A stretch of DNA of 64,000 nucleotides. Origin: Candidatus Nitrotoga arctica (GTDB taxonomy: Bacteria > Pseudomonadota > Gammaproteobacteria > Burkholderiales > Gallionellaceae). Numbering within the stretch: the first letter of the stretch is position 1; the number at the start of each line of letters is the position of its first letter. Of the stretch, positions 36,464 to 45,825 are shown piece after piece. Below the pieces are notes generated by a model. It was given only the letters and a program-made list of their open reading frames with translations, was not told the DNA's origin and did no database searches. The stretch is from positions 744,001-808,000 of the forward strand of contig NZ_OU912926.1 in assembly GCF_918378365.1 (NCBI RefSeq), read 5' to 3'. The position numbers and the translations under genes were made by a program.

Positions 36464-37358
36464 GGAACCTCCAGTAGGATAAGTATTTATCAAACATCTA
36501 TCTGTGCTTGCGCGTAAATTATTCGTCATCTGGATCTCCGATATTGATAGCAACTGCCATAAATTAAACACATTGATATCGGGTGATGGAATGCACAAAT
36601 GCATAAGGTCAGATACGATTACTGCATTCGCCAATCCCTCCCATGCGTCCCTCATCAATACATTATGCAAAATTTAAATAATCAAGCATAATTCATGCCT
36701 AAAGTCAATATTAAAATATAATCACTATCCTTACATGCCTTTAGATATTTGTAGCACGGGTGGCAAACACTGGCAGGAGAGGTATTAAAGCGTAGGTGTA
36801 AAATTTTTCGACACCCGAAATATGAGGTTTATGGTATTAACGCTCCAGTTGCTTCAGGAAGTGCCAAGTTGCCAAGAAGGATAAATCCCTGAAGATTCGG
36901 CTATGAATATGTAAACAAATCCCTATAGGTCGTCAGTACAAAAAAATTGATACGACAGAACATAATCCAGTTCAGGCCTTAGGCCATTAAAAAAATCGAA
37001 CATTCCCACTTGTGAAAGGGAGATTCTCTCTCTGCTAATGTTGTAAATAATCCGATTGATTCGTCCGCGTGTAAGCGATTGATCGGCATGATCGCTGAAT
37101 GTGGCCTTTGCGGAGTTCGGTCTTGTTTCCGTGAACAAGGCCGAAGAGAAGAATGGCTCGGAGAGAGTGGATTGAGCAGTGAGCGGGCAGCCAAACCGCT
37201 TTGTGTTTCTGAATCCAAATCAACAAATTGCCGAACAAGACGAGCCAAAGGAGGAATATTTAGGCTCAAAATGGCAACATGAACGCAAGCATTCAGGCGG
37301 CATGATAGAGGGTGATCCAATGCCTAGATTGGCATTCGCCTCTGGGTTGATCAACGGG
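36464..37358. other. Gene-poor region between the RCC1 array and trmL
   Basis: About 895 bases. The part next to the array (36464-36760) is AT-rich and probably holds the array promoter. Between 36920 and 37320 overlapping minus-strand frames of 70-113 codons exist. None has a good ribosome-binding site, and the most protein-like one (ending near 36923, with RGRINRIIYNISRERISLS) has no recognisable family. It may be a decayed gene or IS remnant. This is the second junction of the accessory block. Confidence 0.35.
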
Positions 37359-37826
37359 CTATTTATTAGCCCCCGCAAACCCGCACTGACGCCATGCTTC
37401 AAACACCGCTACCGCGACTGTGTTGGATAAATTCAGGCTGCGATTATTCGGTAGCATAGGCATGCGCAGGCACTGCTCCGGTGATAACGATGCCAATATA
37501 TCCGCAGGCAAGCCACGAGTCTCTGGCCCGAACAGCAAGGCATCACCAGCTTGATAACATACCTCGTGATAAGACTGCTTGCCCTTGGTAGTAAATGCAA
37601 ACAGACGCGCACCCGGCAGGGTTTGCAGGCAGGCAGCGAGGTCGTCGTGCACACGCAGATCGGCGTATTCATGATAATCCAACCCGGCGCGCCGCAGCTG
37701 TTTGTCATCCAGCGAAAATCCGAGCGGCCGGATCAAATGCAGTTGCGCTCCGGTGTTAGCGCACAGGCGAATGACGTTCCCGGTATTAGGCGGAATCTCA
37801 GGCTGGAAGAGGATCACATTAAACAT
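37359..37826 (-). CDS. trmL: tRNA (cytidine(34)/uridine(34)-2'-O)-methyltransferase TrmL
   Basis: TrmL is a SPOUT-fold dimer that 2'-O-methylates the wobble base of tRNA-Leu isoacceptors using SAM. The 155-residue product is family length and shows FNVILFQPEIPPNTGNVIRL at the start, the RPLGFSLDDKQLRRAGLDY motif, the LLFGPETRGLP knot loop and the C-terminal R-PMLPNNRSLNLSNTVAVAV knot that binds SAM. It lies about 105 bases after comF on the same strand. Confidence 0.95.
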   Translation of the reverse strand: MFNVILFQPEIPPNTGNVIRLCANTGAQLHLIRPLGFSLDDKQLRRAGLDYHEYADLRVHDDLAACLQTLPGARLFAFTTKGKQSYHEVCYQAGDALLFGPETRGLPADILASLSPEQCLRMPMLPNNRSLNLSNTVAVAVFEAWRQCGFAGANK

Positions 37827-37932
37827 TATGGGAGCCTCTGGTTTGAATAGATGCGCATCTAACTTTCGAATGATTGTGATATTTGCTGACAGGGGCTAGA
37901 AAACGCGTGACGAGCTGCTGTGGATAATAACC

Positions 37933-38649
37933 CTACGAAGCAGAATGCGGCAATGTCCGCGCAATGACCCAGGCACTGATTTCACGCGCGCCTGCTTTGC
38001 GTAAGGTTTGTGCCACTTCGTTCAGCGATGCACCGCTAGTCATTACATCATCCACTATGGCGACATGCTTGCCCGAAAAATCCTGCGTGCAAATGAATGC
38101 CTGACGCACGTTTTTATCTCTTTCTTTTCGTGACAACGCTGTTTGTGGCGGCGTATCGCGCCTGCGCTGGCAGGCATTCAGCAGGACTGGAATATCCATC
38201 TGCCGCCCAATATGTCGTGCCAGCTCAAATGACTGATTGAAACCGCGAGCACGTAAACGCACTGGATGCAATGGCATGGCAACAAGGCAATCAGGACGCA
38301 CCGCAATACGCTGTGTCAGTTTGTCCGCAAGGCTGTTCGCCAGTACCAGTTTTTCATTATGCTTCAGCGCCTGCACTAGCTTGTTGAGCGGAAAAGCGTA
38401 GGCGAATATGGCCACTGTGCGGTCGAAATGCGGCGCTCGTTGTAAGCAATGGCCACAGGTTGCGCCGTCGTGCGTAGGCAGGGCACACACCGGGCAATGT
38501 GCCGCAGTTAAATAGGGTAAGTCAGCATCGCAAGCGGCGCACCATACACCATTGCGGCTGGCTGTGCCGCACAGAAAACAGGGTTGCGCGGGCAGGGTCT
38601 GCCACAATTTTGTGCGGATGTTCAGAAAATGGCGAGTCAAAATTGACAA
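37933..38649 (-). CDS. comF: ComF family phosphoribosyltransferase-like protein
   Basis: ComF/GntX proteins combine an N-terminal zinc finger with a type I phosphoribosyltransferase fold; in several bacteria they assist uptake or use of external DNA. The 238-residue product has four CxxC-type units in the first 75 residues (CFLC, WCAAC, CPVC, CGHCL). The PRPP-binding motif HVAIVDDVMTSGASL lies near residue 195, and R-RGFNQ-F-LA near 130 is the ComF signature. The start appears to be TTG at 38649, behind aaaggg. It is divergent from bioB, with only 56 bases between them, so the two promoters must overlap. Confidence 0.88.
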   Translation of the reverse strand: MSILTRHFLNIRTKLWQTLPAQPCFLCGTASRNGVWCAACDADLPYLTAAHCPVCALPTHDGATCGHCLQRAPHFDRTVAIFAYAFPLNKLVQALKHNEKLVLANSLADKLTQRIAVRPDCLVAMPLHPVRLRARGFNQSFELARHIGRQMDIPVLLNACQRRRDTPPQTALSRKERDKNVRQAFICTQDFSGKHVAIVDDVMTSGASLNEVAQTLRKAGAREISAWVIARTLPHSAS

Positions 38650-38705
38650 GGTCGTGCCCTTTCACGGATGATGCCGGACCATTGTAATTCATTAGACTGC
38701 AAGCC

Positions 38706-39719
38706 ATGACGACTCACACCGTACAATTTACCCGCACTTCCAAACCCTCGGCACTCGCTCAACCATCAAGCGAAGCGCAGTGCTGGAGCCTTGCCCAAGT
38801 TGAGGCGTTGTTCAGGCTGCCGTTTGCCGATTTGCTTTATCGCGCACAGCAGATTCATCGTGAGCATTTCGATCCTAACGCGGTACAGTTGTCCACTTTA
38901 CTGTCCATTAAAACAGGCGGCTGTCCAGAAGACTGCGGGTATTGCCCGCAAGCTGCACGCTATGATACCAGCGTGAAAAGCCAGGCATTGATGGAGCTTA
39001 ACGATGTGCTGGAAGCAGCCCGCGTTGCCAAATCCGCTGGCGCGACCCGCTTTTGCATGGGTGCTGCTTGGCGCGGCCCCAAGCAACGTGATCTGGAATC
39101 GGTTTTGACAATGGTGCGCGAAGTCAAAGCGCTGGGGCTAGAAACCTGCGCCACGCTGGGCATGTTGAAAGATGGTCAGGCTGAACAGTTAAAAGATGCT
39201 GGGCTAGATTATTACAATCACAATCTGGACACCGCGCCTGAGTTTTACGACGAAATTATTACTACTCGAGATTATCAGGACAGACTAGACACGCTGGAGC
39301 GGGTCCGCAATGCGGACTTGAATGTATGCTGTGGCGGTATCGTTGGCATGGGCGAAAGCCTTAATCAACGCGCCGGCTTGGTCGCGCAACTGGCCAACCT
39401 TGCCCCCTATCCTGAAAGCGTACCCATTAACCTGCTGGTACAGGTAGAAGGTACGCCGCTGGCCGACACCAAAGCGCTAGATCCGTTGGATTTCGTACGT
39501 ACCATCGCGGTGGCGCGCATCACCATGCCCATGGCGCGCGTGCGATTGTCTGCCGGGCGACAACAAATGAGCGAAGCGGTACAGGCTCTATGTTTTCTTG
39601 CGGGCGCCAACTCAATATTTTATGGTGACCAGTTGCTGACTACCGGTAATCCAGAGGTGGAGCGCGATCGCGTTCTACTCAAAAAATTGGGTATGTATCC
39701 GCTTGCGTCAAAAACATAG
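38706..39719 (+). CDS. bioB: Biotin synthase
   Basis: BioB is a radical-SAM enzyme that inserts sulfur into dethiobiotin, the last step of biotin synthesis. The 337-residue protein has the radical-SAM cluster [12 protein letters not shown] (C-x3-C-x2-C) near residues 64-72. The [2Fe-2S] ligands lie in ATRFCMG and NVCCGGI, with the family motifs [32 protein letters not shown] and RLSAGRQ. The 25-residue N-terminal extension before the conserved [17 protein letters not shown] is normal. It opens the bioB-F-H-C operon. I found no convincing BirA operator in the short upstream region. Confidence 0.97.
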   Translation: MTTHTVQFTRTSKPSALAQPSSEAQCWSLAQVEALFRLPFADLLYRAQQIHREHFDPNAVQLSTLLSIKTGGCPEDCGYCPQAARYDTSVKSQALMELNDVLEAARVAKSAGATRFCMGAAWRGPKQRDLESVLTMVREVKALGLETCATLGMLKDGQAEQLKDAGLDYYNHNLDTAPEFYDEIITTRDYQDRLDTLERVRNADLNVCCGGIVGMGESLNQRAGLVAQLANLAPYPESVPINLLVQVEGTPLADTKALDPLDFVRTIAVARITMPMARVRLSAGRQQMSEAVQALCFLAGANSIFYGDQLLTTGNPEVERDRVLLKKLGMYPLASKT

Positions 39720-39761
39720 AGTGTATTGATCAAACTATCTTGCTTGTGATGGAAAATTTCA

Positions 39762-40934
39762 ATGCCTTTTGAAGTGCTGCAGCACGAACTCGATACCCGT
39801 GCAGCTCAAGGACTCCTGCGTCATCGTTGCTCGTTGCAAAGTGCACAAGGCACACGCGTCAAGGTAAGTGGCAAACCGCTGCTGTCTTTTTCTAGCAACG
39901 ACTATCTTGGCTTAGCTTGTCACCCGCAATTGCTTGCCGCTTTGCAGATGGGTACGCAACAGTATGGATTGGGTGCGGGTGCATCTCATCTGGTCAGCGG
40001 TCATTTCAGCGCACACGACGAGTTGGAACACGCACTTGCTGAATTCGTCGGCAAGCCCGCAGCACTGTTATTTTCCTCCGGCTATCTGGCGAACCTCGGA
40101 GCGGTGCAAGCGCTGGTCGGCAGGAACGATAGAATCTTTGCCGATAAGCTTAACCACGCATCACTCAATGACGCCATGTTGTTGTCACGTGCGCAGGTGC
40201 GCCGCTACCGCCACAACGACATGGCACATCTTGCGCAATTATTGGAGCAGCCAAACAGCGGTCGCAAACTTGTTGTTACCGATGCGGTATTCAGCATGGA
40301 TGGTGACCTTGCGCCGTTGCCGGAACTGTTGGCATTGTGTGAGCAAAATGATGCCTGGTTACTGGTGGACGATGCGCATGGCTTTGGTATATTGGGTGAA
40401 CAGGGACGCGGCTCATTATTTCACCCGGCTGATAGCGATTTACCCGGTTTAGTCTCGCCGCGCATTATCTACATGGCGACGCTAGGCAAGGCGGTGGGCG
40501 TATCCGGCGCCTTCATTGCTGCGGAACAGGTGGTGATTGATACGCTGGTACAGAATGCGCGCAGCTACATCTATACAACCGCCAGTCCACCTGCGCTGTC
40601 CTGCGCGGTGTTGGCCAGTTTGCGCTTATTGCAGAAAGAAGAGTGGCGGCGTACACAATTATGGAAATTAATTGCGCAGTTGCGTGCGGGTCTGATCGGT
40701 CTCCCGTGGGTGCTGATGTACTCCGATACCCCTATTCAGCCATTGCTGGTCGGCAACAATAATGTTGCGGTAGCCTTGAGCGAAACGCTGCGCACACGTG
40801 GCATCTGGGTGCCAGCTATCCGTCCACCAACCGTTCCGCAGGGAACAGCGCGACTACGCATTTCGCTCTCTGCGGCGCATAGCGAGCAGGATGTAGCGCA
40901 ATTGATTTCAGCCTTGCATGAGCTTGCACATTGA
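39762..40934 (+). CDS. bioF: 8-amino-7-oxononanoate synthase
   Basis: BioF is a PLP enzyme that condenses pimeloyl-ACP (or CoA) with L-alanine, the first step of biotin ring assembly. The 390-residue protein has FSSNDYLGLA near 45, GAGASHLVSGH near 75, the PLP-stacking and Asp motifs (FADKLNHASLNDA, VDDAHGFGILGEQGRGS) and the Schiff-base Lys in YMATLGKAVGVSGAF near 245. It follows bioB by 42 bases and overlaps bioH by 17 bases. Confidence 0.96.
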   Translation: MPFEVLQHELDTRAAQGLLRHRCSLQSAQGTRVKVSGKPLLSFSSNDYLGLACHPQLLAALQMGTQQYGLGAGASHLVSGHFSAHDELEHALAEFVGKPAALLFSSGYLANLGAVQALVGRNDRIFADKLNHASLNDAMLLSRAQVRRYRHNDMAHLAQLLEQPNSGRKLVVTDAVFSMDGDLAPLPELLALCEQNDAWLLVDDAHGFGILGEQGRGSLFHPADSDLPGLVSPRIIYMATLGKAVGVSGAFIAAEQVVIDTLVQNARSYIYTTASPPALSCAVLASLRLLQKEEWRRTQLWKLIAQLRAGLIGLPWVLMYSDTPIQPLLVGNNNVAVALSETLRTRGIWVPAIRPPTVPQGTARLRISLSAAHSEQDVAQLISALHELAH

Positions 40935-41697
40935 AAGTCGCGGTGCCGGAGCACCGCTGTTACTGTTACACGGTTGGGGTATGCACTGTGGCATTTGGGG
41001 CAATGTGGTGGCACAACTTGCGCAACACTTCCGCGTACACTGCGTGGACTTGCCGGGATACGGTGCCAGTTCGATCATCGCGCAATATGATTTAGATGGG
41101 CTGGTACAGCCGCTATCTGAGTATTGGCATGCTGAACATGGCGATGAGCCGCTGGCGCTGTGTGGCTGGTCGCTCGGTGGACAGATTGCGTTGCGCTGGG
41201 CGCTCCGTGCGCCGCACCAGATCGACAAGCTCGTGCTGGTTGCTACCACGCCCAGCTTTGTACAGCGTAGCGACTGGGAATGTGCGATGGCGGCGAATAC
41301 CCTGCATGAATTTTCAGTTGCGTTGCTGGAAAATCATGCGCTGACATTGAATCGGTTTATTGCTTTGCAGGTGCGTGGCAGCGAACACGAACGCGAATTG
41401 CTGGCGGATTTGCGTACCCGCCTGTTCAGTCGCGGTGAACCGAATATTGCGGCATTGCGCGGGGGCCTGGAAATATTGCGTAATACCGATCTGCGTGCGG
41501 TGTTGCCGCAAATTACTCAAGCTGCCTTGGTCATTGCGGGCGAGCGCGATATGTTGACTTCACCCGCAGCATTAGGCTATCTCGCGCAGCAATTGCCCAA
41601 TGCGCAGTTGTTCAAGATACAGGGCGCGTCACATGCGCCGTTTTTATCTCACCCGGATATTTTCGTGCAACGGATCGAGGCATTTTTAAATGGATGA
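40918..41697 (+). CDS. bioH: Pimeloyl-ACP methyl ester carboxylesterase
   Basis: BioH removes the methyl group from pimeloyl-ACP methyl ester, ending chain elongation by the BioC-BioH route. The 259-residue alpha/beta hydrolase has the oxyanion LLLLHGWGMH, the nucleophile Ser in LCGWSLGGQIAL near residue 82, the acid Asp in AGERDMLTSP near 208 and the His in QGASHAPFLSHP near 237. The ATG at 40918 lies inside the end of bioF, and the stop overlaps bioC by 8 bases, giving tight translational coupling. Confidence 0.95.
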   Translation: MSLHIESRGAGAPLLLLHGWGMHCGIWGNVVAQLAQHFRVHCVDLPGYGASSIIAQYDLDGLVQPLSEYWHAEHGDEPLALCGWSLGGQIALRWALRAPHQIDKLVLVATTPSFVQRSDWECAMAANTLHEFSVALLENHALTLNRFIALQVRGSEHERELLADLRTRLFSRGEPNIAALRGGLEILRNTDLRAVLPQITQAALVIAGERDMLTSPAALGYLAQQLPNAQLFKIQGASHAPFLSHPDIFVQRIEAFLNG

Positions 41698-42559
41698 TTT
41701 CCTGATAGACAAACGCCAGGTGCGGATGGCTTTCAATCGTGCGGCCAAAGGATACGATACCGCTGCAGTACTGCAGCGTGAGGTGTGCAGCCGCATGCTG
41801 GAACGGCTGGATTATATAAAGCAGAAGCCAGCGGCTGTGCTGGATGTGGGCAGTGGGACTGGCTGGGGCACGCGCCAGCTGTCGCAGCGCTATCCGGCGG
41901 CGCATCTACTGGCGCTCGACATGGCAATTAGCATGCTCAATGTATCGCGCAGCAGGTTGAGCTGGTGGCGCAAGTTATTCGATACTGGCAAGCACAGTTA
42001 TGTATGCGCTGATGTCGAAGCCTTGCCGTTGGCAGCCAACAGTATCGAGCTGGTATGGTCGAATCTGACCCTGCAATGGTGTAACGATCTGCCCGCCACA
42101 CTTAGCGAGTTACATCGCGTATTGAAAGTGGAGGGTTTGGTGATGTTCAGTACCTTTGGCCCGGATACGCTCAAGGAACTACGCAGCGCGTTCCATAGCG
42201 TGGATGACTACAGACATGTAAATCGCTTTGCGGACATGCACGACATCGGTGACATGCTGAAGGCCAGCGGGTTTGCCGCACCGGTAATGGACATGGAAAT
42301 TATCACGTTGACTTACGATAATTTGAAAGCGGTGATGCAGGATTTGCGCAATATTGGCGCACACAATGCCACTGCCGGACGTGGGCACGGCATGATGGGC
42401 AAAGCTGCTTGGCTGGCACTGCAAGAGAATTACGAACGATTCCGGCAAAATGGCAAGCTGCCCGCGACTTTCGAAGTGATCTATGGCCACGCGTGGAAAC
42501 CAAAATCCAGGGTGACAACGGATGGTGCGCATATTATTCAGACACCATTTAAGCTATGA
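41690..42559 (+). CDS. bioC: Malonyl-ACP O-methyltransferase
   Basis: BioC methylates malonyl-ACP with SAM so that fatty-acid synthesis can build the pimeloyl chain. The 289-residue protein has the N-terminal DKRQVRMAFNRAAKGYDTAA-LQ, SAM motif I VLDVGSGTGWGT near 45, DMA-SML (motif for the adenosine hydroxyls), ADVEALPLAANSIELVWSNL-LQWC, and the family-specific FSTFGPDTLKEL near 150. It is the last gene of the operon. bioA and bioD are not in the window, so they must lie elsewhere. A weak AT-rich dyad follows the stop. Confidence 0.95.
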   Translation: MDDFLIDKRQVRMAFNRAAKGYDTAAVLQREVCSRMLERLDYIKQKPAAVLDVGSGTGWGTRQLSQRYPAAHLLALDMAISMLNVSRSRLSWWRKLFDTGKHSYVCADVEALPLAANSIELVWSNLTLQWCNDLPATLSELHRVLKVEGLVMFSTFGPDTLKELRSAFHSVDDYRHVNRFADMHDIGDMLKASGFAAPVMDMEIITLTYDNLKAVMQDLRNIGAHNATAGRGHGMMGKAAWLALQENYERFRQNGKLPATFEVIYGHAWKPKSRVTTDGAHIIQTPFKL

Positions 42560-42759
42560 GGCTGAGGCGAATCAGAATTTTAATTCAGATTTTTAAGGGT
42601 GTTAAAAAATTAGAAAGTGAGCTGTAGTAACATCAGCTTACATCCATGAGTCGCAAGGGAGATTGACGGAGCAGCGCACCGTTAAATGCTTCTGGGGCAC
42701 GTTCAAGAACAAGTAGGTTCCTTCTATGGATATTCATGTAATTATCTGTGTTTTCGTCA

Positions 42760-45192
42760 TCATTGTTTTACGAGCACCACGAAACTATTGGCAGGGATCG
42801 TTACATTGAGACGACCTTGATTGGAAGGGATAGTGGCACCGCCATTACCCCTATTTTGGCCACCATAGATGGTGGCATCACTATTGAATATTTCCTTCCA
42901 GCCTGCATTGGGGATGGCCAGCAAGTCCTTTTCGATGATGTAACCGTCGGTGAAGGCAGTATTGTTAAAGCTGGCGACGATAATGACTTCCTCATCCCCG
43001 TGCCACCGCTTGAAGGCGATCACTCGGTTGGAATTCGACAGGTGGAGGATGTCAATGTCCTGGTTGCGGATCGAGCGCAGTCGGCGATTGAGACTTATTA
43101 GATCTTGATAAAAGTGAAACATTGCCTTGCCGTTACCAATCCGTTCGCCGATGATATTTTCGCGGTTCAACAGAAAGTGATCGAACGTATAGCGTTTCTG
43201 TGCCCCGATCTCATCGCCCATGAAGAACATGGGGGTGCCCGCCGAAAGCAGGGACAGGCCGAAGCATACACGCGAGCGTGCCTCCGCCGCGCTGCGCGTG
43301 GCACCAATGACAGGCGCACCATTGACGGCCGTTACCAGGGTCCGCGCCGTGCCACCGGCATTGCCGGCTTCGTCGTGAGATTCGTGGAACACGACATGGT
43401 CAAAACGGCTGTCGTAAAGGGCGCTGGCAAACCAGTCCATCTGTAGCGGCTCGTTGCCGCCGAATCCAGCCCGTTTCAAGAGGCGCGCCCGATTTCCAGC
43501 CATGTCGGAGTCGCCGATCAACTGGTGATAGAACGCCAACTCCCACTTTGCGTTGAAGCCCAGCCCTCCTTGCGCCGGTGGTTTCGTCACCGCGTCCCAT
43601 CCTGTATGATCTTCTGCGATCAGCATCACCGTAGGCTTGATCATGCGCAGGGTGCGGCTCCACTCCCGCAGGAATTTTTGCCCGAAGACGTTGGCGTTGC
43701 CCATCAACCGTCCATCGGCATGAAGCGCGTTGTCGCGGTGAATCGCCTGGGTCAGATCCACGCGCAGCCCATCGACGTGCATTTCTTCAATAAGAAAGGC
43801 GGCACTGCTGATGAACTGCTGGTGCACAATTTCTTCCGAAAAACGCGGGGTGAAGCCGGTAGAGCCGTTATCAAGATAGCCGCCCTCCGGAAACGGGCTG
43901 CCATCATTTTTTCTGTAGTCGGACGAGTGCCCTTCATACCAGTAATAAATATTTTCTTCGGGCATGGTTGAATCATATTGCCACTGGGCGCGTTCTGCTT
44001 CGTTGTCATAATGGTTGTAGACCACGTCCTGGATGACTGCGATGCCACGCCGGTGACACTCGCGCACGAAATGACGGTACTTGTCGCGGCCTCCGGCGCT
44101 GGATTCGATACAGAAGTGGTGACTGTCGCCATAGCCCCAGGCGGCATTGCCAGAAAACTCTGCCATGGGCAGCAGTTCGATGGCATTCACACCGAGTTCA
44201 ATGAGATGGTCCAGGAATTGCAGCGCGTCACTCAAATCGCCGGGGCCGGGCTTTCCGAACCCCAATGATCCGACATGTAATTCGTAAATAACCAAGTCTT
44301 CGAGGTGCGAAGGTACCGGCAGGCCGGGCGTAAATTCCCTTGCCCAGAATTCCTCTGAGGGAATGGTGTCCAGTTTCATTTCACGAGGCGTGGATTCAAA
44401 ATTCCGGCGCATCACGTCGGCATCAATGACCACGCTACAACTCACGGACCCGTCCAGAGTTTCAACCGTCCCCGGCCAAGCAGTTTTGGCAGGGTTGATA
44501 TTGCCTCTGCCGATCTGGCTACGGGAAAAGATGTCGGTGCGATAGACGTGCTGCCCTTGTGCGTTCAGGATGCGATACATATAAGGCAGGCTTTTGAAAG
44601 TCTCAAAACCCCCCTGTGGCTCGCCTTCCCAGATGCCATCGGCCAGGCGAGAAAGAGTGACCATGGGCTGTGCCGAATTCACTCCGGCGTTATCGTCGGC
44701 TATGTAGCCGCTGGCCGGATTTCCAAAGACCACTTCCACATTTTTGGCATTGGGAGCCCAAATGGCAAAACGTAGACCGGGTTTGGTGCTTCCAGCGGCG
44801 AAGTGTTTGTTGGCTCCCAAGTGACGGTTGTAAGTGAAGTAATAGCGTTCGATCTGGGGCATGGTTGCCTCGCGGATGAGCCGAAACTGGCGATGGCGCG
44901 CAACGGAATTAACATCCTGCACCTCAGTCGGAATGCCCCAGAAGTTGGCACCCTGAGGCCCGTCAAGGATAACCCCCCACTTGAAGGTATTATCCTGATC
45001 GGCAAGCTGAAGTGAGATCGAGGTCGTAAAGATTGGGCAGCCATCCACGCCGCTTTCCTCCTGCATCGGAGATTCCGTCCAGTCATCCGAATATTGGCCG
45101 CTCTCGTCCCAGCTACCGCGCAAGCGAGCGTTGCGAAATATCGCCCGTTTAAGGCCGGTGACGAATTGAAATTCCACTGTCTGTATTGTCAT
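42760..45192 (-). CDS. GH13 alpha-amylase family enzyme (branching/trehalohydrolase type)
   Basis: The 810-residue protein has an N-terminal starch-binding-like or E-set module (about 1-110), a CBM48-type domain (about 125-260, with FAIWAPNAKNVEVVF) and a GH13 barrel. The barrel's four conserved regions are visible: DVVYNHYDN (about 389), VDGLRVDLTQ with the nucleophile Asp (about 476), MLIAEDHTGWD with the acid Glu (about 526) and FHESHDE (about 604). DLVIYELHVGSLG and the domain order resemble glucan branching enzymes and maltooligosyltrehalose trehalohydrolases, but the exact reaction cannot be fixed. No signal peptide is visible. No glycogen or trehalose genes adjoin it; its neighbours on the same strand are a broken hydrolase, a subtilase and the Tc toxin genes. 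Confidence 0.82.
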   Translation of the reverse strand: MTIQTVEFQFVTGLKRAIFRNARLRGSWDESGQYSDDWTESPMQEESGVDGCPIFTTSISLQLADQDNTFKWGVILDGPQGANFWGIPTEVQDVNSVARHRQFRLIREATMPQIERYYFTYNRHLGANKHFAAGSTKPGLRFAIWAPNAKNVEVVFGNPASGYIADDNAGVNSAQPMVTLSRLADGIWEGEPQGGFETFKSLPYMYRILNAQGQHVYRTDIFSRSQIGRGNINPAKTAWPGTVETLDGSVSCSVVIDADVMRRNFESTPREMKLDTIPSEEFWAREFTPGLPVPSHLEDLVIYELHVGSLGFGKPGPGDLSDALQFLDHLIELGVNAIELLPMAEFSGNAAWGYGDSHHFCIESSAGGRDKYRHFVRECHRRGIAVIQDVVYNHYDNEAERAQWQYDSTMPEENIYYWYEGHSSDYRKNDGSPFPEGGYLDNGSTGFTPRFSEEIVHQQFISSAAFLIEEMHVDGLRVDLTQAIHRDNALHADGRLMGNANVFGQKFLREWSRTLRMIKPTVMLIAEDHTGWDAVTKPPAQGGLGFNAKWELAFYHQLIGDSDMAGNRARLLKRAGFGGNEPLQMDWFASALYDSRFDHVVFHESHDEAGNAGGTARTLVTAVNGAPVIGATRSAAEARSRVCFGLSLLSAGTPMFFMGDEIGAQKRYTFDHFLLNRENIIGERIGNGKAMFHFYQDLISLNRRLRSIRNQDIDILHLSNSNRVIAFKRWHGDEEVIIVASFNNTAFTDGYIIEKDLLAIPNAGWKEIFNSDATIYGGQNRGNGGATIPSNQGRLNVTIPANSFVVLVKQ

Positions 45193-45349
45193 AATGATTT
45201 TTTATTCTTGACGATCAACATCCAAGTAATATCAAAGGAGCCAAGCTCAAGTTATTCCTCACAGACAAAGCGAAATTCGCAAGGGATGATCAATGGTGAA
45301 TCGAATGGATTTGTGACCCCCAACCCAAGCAATTCCAGCGTTCTCGGCT

Positions 45350-45733
45350 CCGACAGGCTGCTGCTAGAGAGAACCTGAGAATGCCGAGACGCATGGCATC
45401 GAATCTGGCATCGTTGGCCATCAGGGTCAGCGCATCACTGCAGGCTTGCCTCTACGCGGGACGTTTTTCGGGAATGAGCTTCAGAACGCCGATGTCCGGA
45501 TCGGCCTTCGTCGACTCGAAATAGTGTGGCATTGTTGCCGCGATGCCAGCCTCAACGAGTGTCTCCGCAAAAGAGACGATATCGGCCCGATACTGCGGCA
45601 GCAGATCAAAGCTGCCGTGGAGAATGAGCACTGCTGGACGTTTGCCCGACGATGCCGGTAGGAAGACTTCCAACGACACAGGTTGGCCGCCACTCGAAAA
45701 ACTCTCGTTCGTCATTGCCATGAAGACCTCCAT
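45350..45733 (-). pseudogene. Dienelactone-hydrolase-like alpha/beta hydrolase, broken
   Basis: From ATG 45733 the frame gives QPVSLEVFLP, RPAVLILHG and AETLVEAGIAATMPHYFEST, the start of a DLH-type hydrolase. A TAG at 45452-45454 then stops it. The same frame beyond the stop continues as homologous sequence: ACSDALTLMANDARFDAMRL, then LGILRFSLAAACR, which matches the nucleophile-elbow region of DLH proteins. After that the similarity ends, so the catalytic Asp and His are missing. It is a nonsense-interrupted, 3'-deleted gene of about 128 codons. A single base change (TGG to TAG) would explain the stop. Confidence 0.75.
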
Positions 45734-45825
45734 ATGAGTGTTACGTTCGCCTTGGATGTAGTGCCCCGCGCGCACAGAGAACTCTCGTTCGATACCTCTC
45801 GCGTTTGATGGTCGATGTGACTTCA

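Noticed and set aside
31833..36517. Plus-strand frames through the RCC1 genes with repeated CSDG or PPAVVSAQV peptides
   Set aside because: They are antisense images of the RCC1 repeats; the periodicity comes from the real minus-strand genes.
38650..38705. BirA operator between comF and bioB
   Set aside because: No palindrome resembling ttgtaaac-N-gtttacaa was found in the 56 bases.
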